The position numbers were made by a program, and so were the translations under genes. This document shows, in pieces, positions 51,031-62,794 of a DNA stretch of 64,000 nucleotides. The notes under the pieces are model-generated. The model worked only from the letters and a program-made list of their open reading frames with translations, was not told the DNA's origin and did not search any database. The stretch's first letter is position 1. Each line of letters begins with the position of its first letter. The DNA comes from Hippasteria phrygiana (taxonomy: Eukaryota > Echinodermata > Asteroidea > Valvatida > Goniasteridae): positions 1,736,001 through 1,800,000 of the forward strand of contig JAZGUH010000152.1 of the NCBI GenBank assembly GCA_037893225.1, given 5' to 3'.

Positions 51031-51970
51031 CAGTGAAATCTCGATAATTAGTCAAACCGGTTAACTCGAAAACCTGTTTAACTCAAAGTAAACATTTATT
51101 CCCCTCAAAATAATAGCAAATCATGTATAAACATGCCCATGCTAACTCGAAATTTCGGACTGACAACTCCAGGTGCAGAAATAAACTTGCGTAATTAGGC
51201 CACGGAAGAAACGAATCCTTTTGTTAAGTTAAGAAATCTCCCACGATCACATTCAATAAACCTAAACTTAGCCGTAGAAAAGCAACAAAGGGGCAATTAA
51301 TTTAGCATCCGTAGTATCGTTGGAGCAGCCTATTCATTGCAGTGCAACTTACAATGATCAAAGCATACCGCCGGTGACCCGTGCAGGAAGGCCAAAGACG
51401 CAAAGCAGGCGCAACGGTTGCCGCAATCCTTTGAAGAAAAGTGCCCAACTGGTACTACACGCAACCACGATGCAGTTGGCAATGATTTAAGTGAACTGCG
51501 TGGTGACCAATCACACAGTTGCACGTGCTTGCTGCAGTGATGTATTGCGGGACGTGGCTGGATCGTTTCAAGGCACCCTGCCGAGAGAGGGCGCATGCCG
51601 TCTCGAGAGAGTGCGCATTCCATCTAGCTCGAGAGATGACAGACAAATTGCTGCGCAATGGACTACCCAATGTTTTGGCGGAAGAAACATCCTTAACGCC
51701 GATGAAACGGGCTTGTTTTATTGTCTCTTGTCGGACCATTCCCTCACACTAAAGGGGGAGACCTGCAATGGCTGAAAGCGAAGCAAAAATCGCCTAAAAA
51801 TGCAATGATTTCATGCTCTATTTCACGGCCGTTACATTGGAGATTTGCTTGGTAATGGTATTCACGTACGTAATCTTTGGGGAAAAGGGGGACCTTTTGT
51901 AACTCGAAACTCCGCTTAACTCGAAATTGGAGTCCATTCCCCTGAGGTTCGACTTATCGAGATTTCACTG
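51031..51970 (+). mobile_element. Decayed Tigger/pogo (Tc1-mariner) element
   Basis: CAGTGAAATCTCGATAA and TTATCGAGATTTCACTG are exact inverses flanked by TA on both sides. The interior encodes WLDRFK, as in the CENP-B-type DNA-binding domain, and NADETGLFYCLL with TLKGE, around the first catalytic Asp of the DDE domain. Stops, frame changes and the 940-bp length show that it is not autonomous. Confidence 0.9.
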
Positions 51971-52439
51971 TAATTGCCTATTATAATGATAGAACACTGA
52001 GATTCCTAGCACGATAATCGTAACCCTTGATGAAAATTTGAGTTGATCGAGGAGTACATCCAGGAATTTCATAATGACATTTGGGCCATGCACATTACGC
52101 TACAGTGTACATGGGTGTAGAGGTCTGGTCTGGCCATATGATTTAAAATAAACCAGCATTCAAAACAAGGAGTATTTTTTTACCCACTGATCTCAGTTCA
52201 ACGAGGCAAAATAAAAATAGTTCTGCTACTGATTACATGGCTTTTGAAAAATGTGTACATGTGTAAGTAGGGGAAAAAATGTGCCACCATATGTAGACCT
52301 GTGTCTACGTGTAGTCAAGATTTAAATGTAGTATTTACAGCATATTTTTTCCCTCAATAAAAAAAAATAGGGTTGGGGCCGTTAAAATAGGGTAGGTAAG
52401 GTAACCGGAAGCAAAACTGTTTTTTTGAACCAAACGTAC

Positions 52440-52515
52440 GAATATTATTAACTTTTTCAAAGTGAACAAAGAAAACTGGCAGGAGCGGGATTCGAACCTG
52501 TGACCCGGAATTGTT
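52440..52515 (-). mobile_element. SINE-A copy, minus strand
   Basis: AGTGAACAAAGAAAACTGGC followed by AGGAGCGGGATTCGAACCTG. A matching tail piece (AAGTCAGTTTCCCTTGG) is at 53617-53650. Confidence 0.7.
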
Positions 52516-52581
52516 TGACGAATATTATTAACTGTAACATGTCTGCTTGAATCCAAAGAGTCATGCTACATCACACTGCTA

Positions 52582-52604
52582 CCCCCCCCCCCCCCCCCCC
52601 CCCC
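52582..52604. repeat. Long C run
   Basis: About 22 consecutive C. Similar C or G runs occur at 53790 (G), 62380 and 62560 (C). Confidence 0.9.
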
Positions 52605-52741
52605 AAGAAAAAAGAGTTGTAAATTGTATCAATCTGTCTGCCCCTATTCTTACATTGTAATTCGAGATAAATATCAAGGTAGCACTTTCAAGACGAACTA
52701 AAATTAAAGTAGTTGGGTTTTCTTTCATTATTAAATTGCAG

Positions 52742-52823
52742 GGTTCGACCACTCAGTGAGGCAGAGAAGAAACGAGGGGACAAAGATTGTGTCAAAATCC
52801 AGCACAATTCATCCTCCATAACC
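52742..52823 (+). CDS. Candidate isolated exon, kinesin-motor-like start (uncertain)
   Basis: ATTAAATTGCAG precedes this 82-nt stretch and ACC|GTGAGT follows it. One frame is open: VRPLSEAEKKRGDKDCVKIQ then HNSSSIT. VRPLxxxE followed by a hydrophobic strand resembles the first strand of kinesin motor domains. No P-loop exon is visible downstream, so the identity is a guess. The splice sites and the open frame are what I can see. Confidence 0.35.
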
Positions 52824-52895
52824 GTGAGTTATCCCATAGCCACACTCATGAAAATAATGTACATTTGGCTGCAGACATTCATGTTGTAATAAAGG

Positions 52896-53099
52896 ATGGA
52901 GTAGGTCTATAGTTATAGTTTAATTGTTGGTATTTTTACAAAGTTATTTACAATGTAAGCTGCACGTACTATAGTGTGGTTTCCAGTGGTTTGGTATCCA
53001 GGGTACCATTGAGGATCTTCTCCATATCCTTATGGTAGGATGATCTTCAAGTGTAGCTTGGAAACCATACCCCTGGGGAGTACCCTGGTAAACAACACC
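52896..53099 (+). mobile_element. Hairpin MITE (ATGGTTTCCAA family), copy 2
   Basis: GGTATCCAGGGTACCATTGA and AAGTGTAGCTTGGAAACCAT, then CCCCTGGGGAGTACCCTGGT, match copy 1. It directly abuts the next element. Confidence 0.75.
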
Positions 53100-53102
53100 T
53101 TT

Positions 53103-53431
53103 TGTTGTACCATAGTTATGCGCCTATCAATTGCTTCCCCCACCCCTCCCCCCCTGGGGCTGCCCCAAGTCTTATGTGGGGGTTTGGTCACGTTTTTCAA
53201 GACCCAGGGTGGGGATTTTGGTCACTCATTTTGCTATTGTTTCCCCATCATCAGAAGTTAAAAACCATGAGGTGGGGGTGCCCCACCGGCCCATGTATGT
53301 CTGGGATTGTCACGAAAATTTTGTCCCATGGGTGGGGATTTGGTCACTTCAAAAGTGACAATCCCCACATCTTGGGTGGGGCAGCCTGGGGGAAGGGTGG
53401 GGGAAGCAATTGATAATCGCATTACAATAGG
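53103..53431. mobile_element. MITE with ATCAATTGCTTCCCCCACCC ends
   Basis: The left ATCAATTGCTTCCCCCACCC is inverted at the right as GGGTGGGGGAAGCAATTGAT. TGGTCAC/GTGACAA motifs repeat inside. Confidence 0.75.
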
Positions 53432-54351
53432 ACACCAACTCCTTGTGCGGATATTTTCTTTCATAATCTGGGTAATTTGTGTTCAACCCAAATCATACAG
53501 CAGAGCTGGTTGACCAAACCGATCAGCACTACTTAGGCATTTATTTGGATTCCAACTGCATGAAGTAAATTAGTCAATTCACTTTTCCAGCTTTCTGTGT
53601 TCACATTGAAAATTCAGTCAAGTCAGTTTCCCTTGGGGTTTGTTTGACGGTTAGAAAGTTGTATCCTCTCGGAGTGATCCTCACAATGCCGTTTCCCAGG
53701 TTGTATTGTAAGTTGGGGCGTGATTCCTGGCTATACGGCATTATGGGTTTGTGACTTCTGATTAGTGCCCACCCCCTCCCCCCTAACAGCGGGGGGGGGG
53801 GGGGGGGGGGGGGAACTCTCCCCCTGGCGGCATTTGAGGCGTTATAAAAAACAAACAGAAATAGTGTTTTTAGGACGGTTTTCAGACGGTTGAGACGTTG
53901 TTTCCCCTCCCTGGCACAAAAAGCTGGATACGCTTCTGATCAGACTCCCTGAAAATCCAACTTGTTGGTTATTCTGCGCATGATCAGTAGGCCCCAGTGT
54001 ACTATTTTTTTTCGTAGACCAGAATTGCCATCATGCATATTCATGTTTGCAATATCTTATAGTAAGCATCAGACAACAGACCAGTTTCCTAATAAATTCA
54101 AATTTATGCACGCATGCGCACAAATGGGACCTGCAGGCAAAAAGCGAAATCGGCCCATTGAAAATGTACAGGGGTCAAAAAGTTTTGGCATTTTCTCTCA
54201 ATTTCTCCAAGATTTGTCCCATTTGGCTTTTGAAAAGTCCCTGAAATCGTCATGGGTATTACTTTCTGATCTAAGTGGTTTTTGGGGGATACAAAATAGA
54301 AACTTTAAAAAATGTTTTCGTCCCGTGTGCACGAGGCCAAAGGAATTAGGC

Positions 54352-55647
54352 AGGGCTCCTTTCCACACGAGTGCCAATAACTAACCGTGTGCTTCGGGGT
54401 ACCATCCATGTTGCACTTTTTGCCGCTGGCAATCGCAGCGTGATTTTCGCGTGGGGCGGCCCGGGCTTAACGCACAATCTGCGGTCAACCTGACCGTCTG
54501 TGCACGGTGAAATCATTTTGTCTGGCGTGGATGGCTGAAGCACATCGTATACTGACGTGTGCAACTGTAATCCTCTCGTGAATGTCATTCTAGTATAACG
54601 TTATTTTCACTATTTTGAAGGCGACAAACATCAAAAACAACTATGGTTTTAAGCTGTAGCGTGTATGGATGCGAGAGAAAATAAAGAGTTAAGTCCCCCT
54701 TCCCCCAAAAACAAAATAAACAATCATAACAAAAATTAATAGTAAAGGAAATATAATAAAATAACACATTCGGATTTCTTAAAAAAAAAAAAATAAGAAA
54801 TTCCATTGATGTGGCCATCAATAAATTGTAAACAGACATGGTTCTACGAAGGGGCTCCCACCCCCCCCCCCCAAAAAAAAAGAGATAGAGAAAAGAAACA
54901 ATAGAAATTTACAACCAAAAGCTAAACTTAAAGGTTTTCAAAACTTAAAGAATGTTATCTTCCCAAGAATAATGTAAGCCCTCAAAATTGGTGTACATGT
55001 AAAACCGCCCCTGATGTTGCAGAACTAGTTGAGGATCATTTGCAAATTTGTTTTTGATTAATAGAATATTTAATTCAGGCCAATGATGTATATTTTGTCC
55101 AAATAGTTATGAAAAGTCAACAGAAGTTAATGGTGCATGGTGTGTCAAAGTCATCGTATAAAAGCTATAGGATATTTTGAGATCCAAATCATTGTTTGAT
55201 GAAGGGCTTAATTATTTGCTTGAACACTCTGGAGAAAACATGTCTAATGTAAATGGTGGTTTAAGAATTGCAATTCTTTAATGACTGTATTACACTACTT
55301 TGGTTAAAACAAACTGAACTTTCTGAAGTGATACTCAACATTAATTAGAGAATGTATATTTTTCTATTCAGCACCAAAATAGTAAAAATACCGTAATACT
55401 AGAATGACATTCACGAGAGGATTACAGTTGCACACGCCAGTATACGATGTGCTTCAGCCATCCACGCCGGACAAAATGATTTCACCGTGCACAGACTGTC
55501 GGGTTGACCGGAGATTGTGCGTTAAGCGCTAAGCCCGGGCCGCCCCACGCGAAAATCACGCTGCGATTGTCAGTGGCAAAAAGTGCAACGTGGATGGTAC
55601 CCCGAAGCACACGGTTAGTTATTGGCACTCGTGTGGAAAGGAGCCCT
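54352..55647. mobile_element. 1.3-kb element with about 240-bp inverted repeats
   Basis: AGGGCTCCTTTCCACACGAG at the left is inverted as CTCGTGTGGAAAGGAGCCCT at the right. The arms run to TCTAGTATAACG and TACTAGAATGAC, about 800 bp apart. The interior is AT-rich and has no transposase. Confidence 0.88.
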
Positions 55648-55649
55648 CC

Positions 55650-56120
55650 CTCACCCAATAGGAGTGCAGATATGGTGTAGGTGTTTTCCAAAAGCTGGTG
55701 TACACCAAATTGACACCACCTTTGTGAATGGTGCTGTTTTGGTGCACCTTGTAAAAATTTCAACCTGAAAACTGTACACGGGGTGCAGTTTTGGTGCGTT
55801 CCAATTATTTTAATTAGCACCAAAAGCGCACCACACATGATTGTGGTGCTGTTTTGGTGTGGCACCCTTATGGGATCTTAATGTGTGTTCCAATTATTTA
55901 AATTAGCACAAGAAGCGCACCACACGCGAGTGGTGCTGTATTGGTGCGGCACCAATGGTGCGGATTTGGTGCACGGGCCAGATTTCTGCAGTACTTACAC
56001 CAAAACTGCACCATTTTGCTGATGGGGTGCACTTGTGGTGCATTCCAATTTAAATTAGCACCAAAAGCACACCACACACGAGTGGTGCTGTTTTGGTGCG
56101 ACACCCAATGGTGCGGAAAT
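55650..56120. repeat. Cluster of GGTGC/GCACC hairpin repeats
   Basis: Three diverged units pair TTAGCACCAAAAGCGCACCA with GTGGTGCTGTTTTGGTG, each after TTCCAATT(ATTTA)AATTAG. Confidence 0.7.
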
Positions 56121-57540
56121 ATATTTTGCATAATTTTTAAATGTTGAACTTGCATTCAGATAATTCATGCACCTTGCTCTTTCTGTACATTTCATTTAAA
56201 TGAATGTATAGACCTACATGTACATGTATACATGTAGCTGAGCCCAATGTTGTTAAAAGTAATACAAAGCTGTAAACAAAAGCATTACAAACCAAAAGTG
56301 ATACTTAATGAATTTATTCAGAAGTAACAATAAAAAGGACACGCTTAAATTGTTGCATTAATGCCAAACTATATATATAAATCAGCTGATCGGAGGAAAA
56401 GTTGCATGCCTGACATGCCTGATGTCCAAACCAAAGGCAAGAAAATGAACTTTCTAAAATTTAAAATAAGGCAAGAAAACACTATATGGCATGTATGGCT
56501 GCATGGGGGGGGGGCACATCGTTATGTGCATAAAAATATACATATCTTTTGCTCATAAGAAAAAATGAATGTTAAACTGATATATTTTAAAATCAAAACT
56601 GCATTGTTTGATAGTCCCGAGACACAATGACGCCAAGCTTATCATACTTCTGATAAAATGATGGCCATAAAATCGCCAAATTAAATGTTCATGACGTCAT
56701 AACATCGGAATGATTGACTAGACTGCAAGGTGATGATGCAATATTTGCATGTTGCAATGTCAATTCATATGATCTTTATTAGCAGCTCACCGGAAATTAA
56801 GAAATAAACTTATATTAAGCCATCAATTATTTTAAATTTTTCCCTTCATTCGAAATTTATAGACAGCTGATTTAATTCTTTAAGTCGATCATAACTTTTT
56901 TGTTATCACTAACAATTGGGGACATCTTAACAGATTAAAAGCTAAAATGAAATTATTTGAGCCAAAATAGTGAATGTCACCTCCCACTTGTATCACTATA
57001 CCGGTATAGTACAAAATTGTTAACTTACCGCATACATGTACAAACTGACATATGCTGCGTTTGAGTTGTCATGTTCATTCCAAAGATCAGCCAATCATCC
57101 AGTGTATTTTTTACATGTTATGTAGTATGTACAGATTAAGTGTGTACATGAACAGTATATTGCCTGCAGGCATTCGTAGGCCTATGTCATGTAAATGTCC
57201 ATGATTTTTACCCAGTTTTCTACAATTTCGTGCAAGACTACAATGTATGTGTACTGCGCACTGCACTGCACTGCACTGAAATTCAACTGACTGCAATTTC
57301 AAATTTCCCACACTGACCTGTGGTATGCAAGGTCACTAGTGTCATGTGACTTTGTGGCTCATGCTGCACTGTGGAGGCTATTAAGTAATATGATAGGCTT
57401 ATGTACATTGTACCTCTTATTGAAATATTGGAATGCTGCATTGCAGGCTGTGCTTATAGCCACAGAATGCTAAACTTTTATTTTACAATTTACTGCTAAA
57501 TTGGAATGCTGTATTCAATTTGCAGTCTGCCCATGCTTAA
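56121..57540. other. AT-rich stretch with no recognised feature
   Basis: A 5-bp CACTG run (57257-57280) and ACATGTA motifs are present. No supported coding region is seen. Confidence 0.4.
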
Positions 57541-57995
57541 TTCCTTTGGCCTCGTGCGCACGGGACGAAAGCATTTGTAAAAGTTTCTATTTTGTACCCC
57601 CAAAAAACCACTCAAACCAGAAAGTAATACCTATGACGATTTCAGGGACTTTTCAAAAGTCAAATGGGACAAATCTTAGAGAAATTGAGAGAAAATGCCA
57701 AAACTTTTTGGACCCCTGTACATTTTCAATGGGCCGATTTCGCTTTTTGCCTGCAGGTCCATTGATGCGCATGCGTGCATACATTTGAATTTATTAGGAA
57801 ACTGGTCTACTTTTTAAGGCTGCAGTAAACAGATTTGGTCGACCTGCTGTTGTGGCGATATTGGTAGACCGTGGGGCTTTAAAACACGCGAGGCCTGGGT
57901 TTGAATCATATTTCCCCTGTTTCTTTTTCTTGTACTAATTGTGGTGTGGAGAATTCTATTTCAAGGGAAAACAATCCCGAGAACCTGTCTTTCAG

Positions 57996-58136
57996 CTCCA
58001 AGTACACAGAAACACTATGGCAGTTGTGGACTACGAACAAAAATCGCCACGTGGCCAATTAAATACCATTTCTCAAAAAAGGGTTTTGGCTCCGTCTCCG
58101 GCTAGAGTGCCAGACCCTTCTGTTTTTGAAGCAAAG
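57996..58136 (+). CDS. Candidate isolated exon of unknown gene
   Basis: CCTGTCTTTCAG precedes an open 47-codon frame, and GCAAAG|GTAAAG follows it. The peptide is hydrophilic and contains an internal ATG (58017): MAVVDYEQKSPRGQLNTISQ, then KRVLAPSPARVPDP. Its phase (0/0) would fit the exon at 52742-52823. I do not recognise a family. It lies just outside the long-inverted-repeat element ending at about 57811. Confidence 0.3.
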
Positions 58137-58466
58137 GTAAAGGCTAGCCTGTGACTTCCTACAGACAGCAACAGATCTGGTATAACCAGACCAAATCGTA
58201 GCCTATACATCCAGGGTCGAAACTCATGAAGGCCGAGCCCAAAGCCAAAGCTGATTGGGAATGGCCTTAAACTGAAGGACAATGAGTAATTCTTTTTTCA
58301 CTTTTGGCAACCACGACCACAGAGGTATGATCTTACAGGACCATTTGCACAATTTTTGTAACTCATCCAAGATGAATTTCGTTACTGCTGAACGAATTCA
58401 GATATGTAAACAAGGTATCCATATGCTTGTATATGAGGTAATTTTTGATTAAGACATAATACATGC

Positions 58467-59090
58467 TAAAGGCACACATTACCATGAAATCCCCCCAAAT
58501 TTAATCTCCTTGGTTAGTTATCTAACCTATTTCCAAGGTCTGAGTGTAAAAATTCGACCATAATGTGTAATATTTACAGAGACATGTGGAAAAACCAAAA
58601 TCATTGACGTCCGAACATTCAGACTGGCGCCACACGCAACCTGTACGCAACCAAAGCGCCAAGGGCACCACTCTGAATTGACATCCAGTCATTCAGACTG
58701 GCACCACACATAGTGCATCCTGTACGCAACCAAAGCGCCAAGGACACCACTCCGAATTGACATCCAGTCATTCAGACTGGCGCCGCACATAGTGCATCCT
58801 GTACGCAACCAAAGCGCCAAGGGCACCACTCTGAATTGACATCCAGTCATTCAGACTGGCGCCGCACATAGTGCAGCCTGTACGCAACCAAAGCGCCAAG
58901 GGCACCACTCTGAATTCCAACGGTCCGACTTTTCCCAACCAAACTGGCGTCCCCGAAATTATTTTCGTCAATGATTTTCAGACAAACGTCGCATTTTCAA
59001 GGGATGGTCGTGTACATTATTATATCCTACTTTTATATGATCTTTCCAACCATTGCAAATTTAGGCCTCTGGGGTAGTGTGTCCCTTTAA
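58467..59090. mobile_element. TTAAAGGGACAC-type DNA element containing a tandem array
   Basis: CTAAAGGCACACATTACC and GGTAGTGTGTCCCTTTAA are diverged inverted ends. TTGACGTC and GTCAATGA pieces are inverted further in. Confidence 0.6.
58604..58914. repeat. 79-bp tandem array, 4 copies
   Basis: GTACGCAACCAAAGCGCCAA recurs at 58643, 58722, 58801 and 58880. Confidence 0.95.
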
Positions 59091-59689
59091 ATTGGAATTA
59101 AGGTAGTTTAACTGTTATGTATTTCAAACATCCATATTACTGCGCTCTTATATCAAACATTATATTCGTACAGAACACGATATCAATGTGTTTATAAATA
59201 CTGCATGTGATAAAGATTGGAACAAGCAAATCCGTATTTTGACAAAGATAGTTTAATACTTATTTTTCACGAATGAAAGTACTATGATAAGTTTCCGGTA
59301 AGGATGGCAACTGTCAATATCGATAAGGGAATCTTAAACATTTTGGCAGGTTGATCCCTCGCCCTGCATATAGACAGGAGGGTCGGCTTACATGTTTTAT
59401 TTCTTGGTTAAATTTATAAAAACAAAAGGACAAGAGTAGTTTGCTTATTACACGAAACCATCGTAAGTTTACTTTGGATAGCAGAGGTACTTAACTCTGA
59501 AGTAAAGAGTTCACGATCTGAAAAGTTGAAAAGTTCATCTGTACTGTAGAAAATGGCTAAGAGAAAATCCGCATTTAATATCTCAGAAAATGCATCCAGC
59601 AAAACGTTGTTACGGAAGTAATAATTTCGAAGATTTCTGAAATGAGGGCATGACTTGTTAAGGCAACATAAAAAAAATTATGTTTAGCG

Positions 59690-60000
59690 TTCTTTCGTTT
59701 TCAAAAAAGGAAGGAGGAGGCCCTTTGTGTACTTCTATTTTCTGATCGTTTCAGGCAATATTTTCCAAAATGGCCGCACCATTTCTTTTTCAAGATGGCT
59801 TTCTGTGACATTGGAGTCATCAAAAACGATTCAAAACATAAAAAGATCGACTGGAAGGCATTCCCTCTCTTCCCTTTACATTATATGGCATTTTGGGAAA
59901 ATGAAAACACAAAAACATTTAAAACAAACAAACAAACATATAAAGACGCATGCAGACGCGAAAAAGGAAGCGTGCGGGGACGCTAAACACGTTTTTTTAT
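59690..60000. repeat. Diverged repeat pair, copy 2
   Basis: It is the partner of 43610-43990. Confidence 0.65.
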
Positions 60001-60205
60001 ATTCTGCCTTATAGTAATTATCCTGAATTTATGTCTTTAAATGATGTATACGCCATGAGTGCCTTTTTAGTATACAGCGGCTGCATAAATGTATGGTGAT
60101 GGTGTCAAGAAATTCTATAAAACTCAAAAAGTAAGACAGAGTTCATATAATTCTGATAGCGAGTCAGAAAAGGAATCAGATTGTGTTGATGTAATAGAGT
60201 GATCT

Positions 60206-60793
60206 CTGAAATGTAGTATACAACATTTGTTTTTGCTGTATTTCTATTTTTTTTTAGAAATGAATGGATTTGGGGGTTAGTATTTTATAGCAAATACTGT
60301 AAAACTGACCTGTTTAAAGTTTTGTGTGCACAGATGCTGGGAAAACGAAGATGAAAAAATGCGGTTATTGTAGTCTGGTTCCCTGACCCTGCAAAACGAG
60401 GCAATTGATGGTAAGCACTTATCCAGAACCACCAAAATGACATCGTCATGTATTACTGAAAATGCACTAGGCCTTAATTGAATAGGCACAAGGCCTTATT
60501 GAATAGGCACAAGGCGCGATGCGCGCGACGATGTCATTTTGGTGGTTCTGGATAAGTGCTTACCGCAATGGATAGACATCAGGGAATAGGTCGGGAAACT
60601 AGACTATTTCCAACGTTGCTCGGCTCGAAATTGATACAAAAAATCCACTTTTCTTGAAAATGACAGCACACCAGGTGCCATGATTTCACACAGGATGCTT
60701 GAGACGTATTATTTATTGCAGGCACGTAGATGTTTCATAATAATTCAGTAGTTTTGTTGTTTGATGTTTGCAAATGTTGCATATTACTTTAAG
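60206..60793 (+). mobile_element. AAAGGTAGT MITE family copy with nested MITE
   Basis: AAATGTAGTATACAACATTT and AAATGTTGCATATTACTTTAA are the inverted ends. It is interrupted at 60410-60564. Confidence 0.7.
60410..60564. mobile_element. 155-bp MITE with 38-bp perfect inverted ends
   Basis: GGTAAGCACTTATCCAGAAC is inverted exactly at the right end. The flanks GCAATTGAT and GCAATGGAT match at 8 of 9 positions, a likely 9-bp duplication as made by Mutator-like elements. Confidence 0.85.
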
Positions 60794-61720
60794 CCCCACC
60801 CATTGACGCAGTGACCAATCATTGCTGCGACTATGGTCAGACAAAAGTGACGGACGTGTGACGTACGCGGCTGTGATTGGTCAGTACGTCACGGGGCGGT
60901 GCTTAATGAATCCAGCTTAATGAATCGGTTTATTCAGAGGTAAAGAAACCGCGAAATGTTTAGTGTAACATCATTTTCACTTTACGGTTGATTTTGTTGT
61001 CTTCAGAGATGCAGCACCTTATACCGTGCACTTTAAGTAGCTATCAAAGAATAAATGATTAAAATGTTTCTTGTGACCGGATCCTACGAAATGAGTCTTA
61101 AGGTCATCTTTTGACTGGTTAGTATTTTACTTGCATTAGAAAGAGCATACTTGGCTCCTCATTTTGATATATCACTCAGTTTGACATCCTGATGAATTAT
61201 GGGTGAAAACCTTGACAGTTCCTATTGATTTCCACTGTATAAGTCATGTTTAAGGGCCTGTAACTAAAAAGTAACTCTGGTGATTTCTGACTCATTGTGT
61301 TGGGTCGGGTCACAAATGTTTGCAGTGATATCGACAGAGTGTATATAACTTGAGTATTTATTATTCTATCTGAAAAGCTGTCTTCTTCCTTTTAAATGAA
61401 CAGATGACAAGAACCTGCTTTCAAGACTTATCGAATATAACACTTTGTATAATCTTCAGAAATGTTTTGTCCTAATAATGTCCTTTCCAATCATACCACA
61501 TTAATTTGAAATCAGATGTATTTGCCGAAAATTGTATTTATAAAATCATTGTATAGTGGAAGTTTATGCAACAGCTATCGCAAATGGAGGCGTTGTAATG
61601 GCTCTTTGTAAAATGTATGTATACATTTAGATATCATTTGTGCATATTAAATTCAGCCTAAATAATCTTTCATTTAGAAACGTCCTTTACGTCTTCCATT
61701 CTATCAAACAAGGATGCTAG
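60794..61720. other. Stretch with no recognised feature
   Basis: AT-rich sequence with an inverted GTGACGxACGTGTGACGTACG region near 60850. No coding evidence. Confidence 0.4.
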
Positions 61721-61724
61721 TGTT

Positions 61725-61830
61725 GTAAGATCGCCGGTACGGTAACCCGGAGGTCGCAGGTTCGAATCCCGCTCGTGCCAGTTTCTTTGTTCACTTTGAA
61801 GATGTAATGGAAACTTGTCGTACATGACAC
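61725..61830 (+). mobile_element. SINE-A copy, plus strand
   Basis: GCCGGTACGGTAACCCGGAG, GGTTCGAATCC and GCCAGTTTCTTTGTTCACTT match the 18-kb copy. The A-box half is missing. Confidence 0.7.
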
Positions 61831-62629
61831 ATTTAATTATCCGTATATTCCCCGTGTTGTTCATAAATCATTATAATGCACAAAGTGTATACAGTGATCA
61901 GTCATTTAAAGTATTGAATATGATATATTTGAGTTGTTATACGCTGCGAAAACGGTGATTAAGACCATGCAGCATCTGTGTATTGAATATTTGTGTATTT
62001 ATTTTTGCATTTAATAGCAAATATTTTGAGTTCTTTATAAACATATTTTTTAAATTTGCTGTACATCGAACCGCAATCCGACCTTTTTGGCCGTGAGAGT
62101 TGATTTATTCGAAATAACTAAAACAACGAATGGTTCAATAATAGATACCACATGATGTTAACACCATGGCATTTGTGTGTAGTGTCCGGTTCTGTCATTT
62201 CGTCAGTGTACCAAAGCGCTGAAATCCTGACTCTTGATCCTGATTCTGACATGAATATCCGACTCTTTTATACCCATGATGGTCTATATTAAGCATGGGC
62301 GGCGATCTCGGTAGGGGGGAGGGGGAAGGGGAGGAACACGTCCGCCTAATATTTTAGGCGGCGGAACGACTATGACAGCCCCCCCCCCCCCCCCCCCCCC
62401 CCCCACCGCCTTCCCCCTTATCATATATACATTCTATGGGTCAATTGGCTTTTAATGCACCATGCACCAGAATACACAAAGATCAGCACATTTTTTGAAA
62501 AATGTCCCAGGAGACACAAGAAACACCGAGTGGAAAACAATTATTGTTAGTTGTGTCCCCCCCCCCCCCCCCCCCAAAAAAAAAAAATACCTTGACGAGA
62601 AATCGCCGGCGCTCCCAGCTCGTTGGGCA

Positions 62630-62794
62630 CACTGATCTCCATGTATAAAAATCTGGATTGCGCATTGGCTTATAGTTATACGTTCTCGTTACGTTTAGGG
62701 ATACGGCTATGGATATGATGGAGTGGTAATGTGGCGGATGCATCTCCAAAGTGCACGGCCAAAGCACAATCCAGATTTTTTATAGAGATCAGTG
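62630..62794. mobile_element. hAT MITE with 8-bp duplication
   Basis: CACTGATCTCCATGTATAAA and TTTTATAGAGATCAGTG are inverted. The flanks GTTGGGCA and GTTGAGCA differ at one base. Confidence 0.8.

Larger units (their letters stand above)
54079..57811. mobile_element. Element or locus bounded by inverted repeats of about 270 bp
   Basis: The left arm 54079-54347 (AGACCAGTTTCCTAATAAAT to GAGGCCAAAGGAATT) is inverted at 57543-57811. The arms share CCTGCAGG, GCGCATGCGTGCA and GGGACTTTTCAAAAG. A second long-inverted-repeat element occupies 54352-55647 inside. Confidence 0.8.

Noticed and set aside
52582..52604. Long C and G runs as functional G-quadruplex sites
   Set aside because: They sit at ends or inside MITEs and may be partly sequencing or assembly noise. 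No regulatory context is visible.
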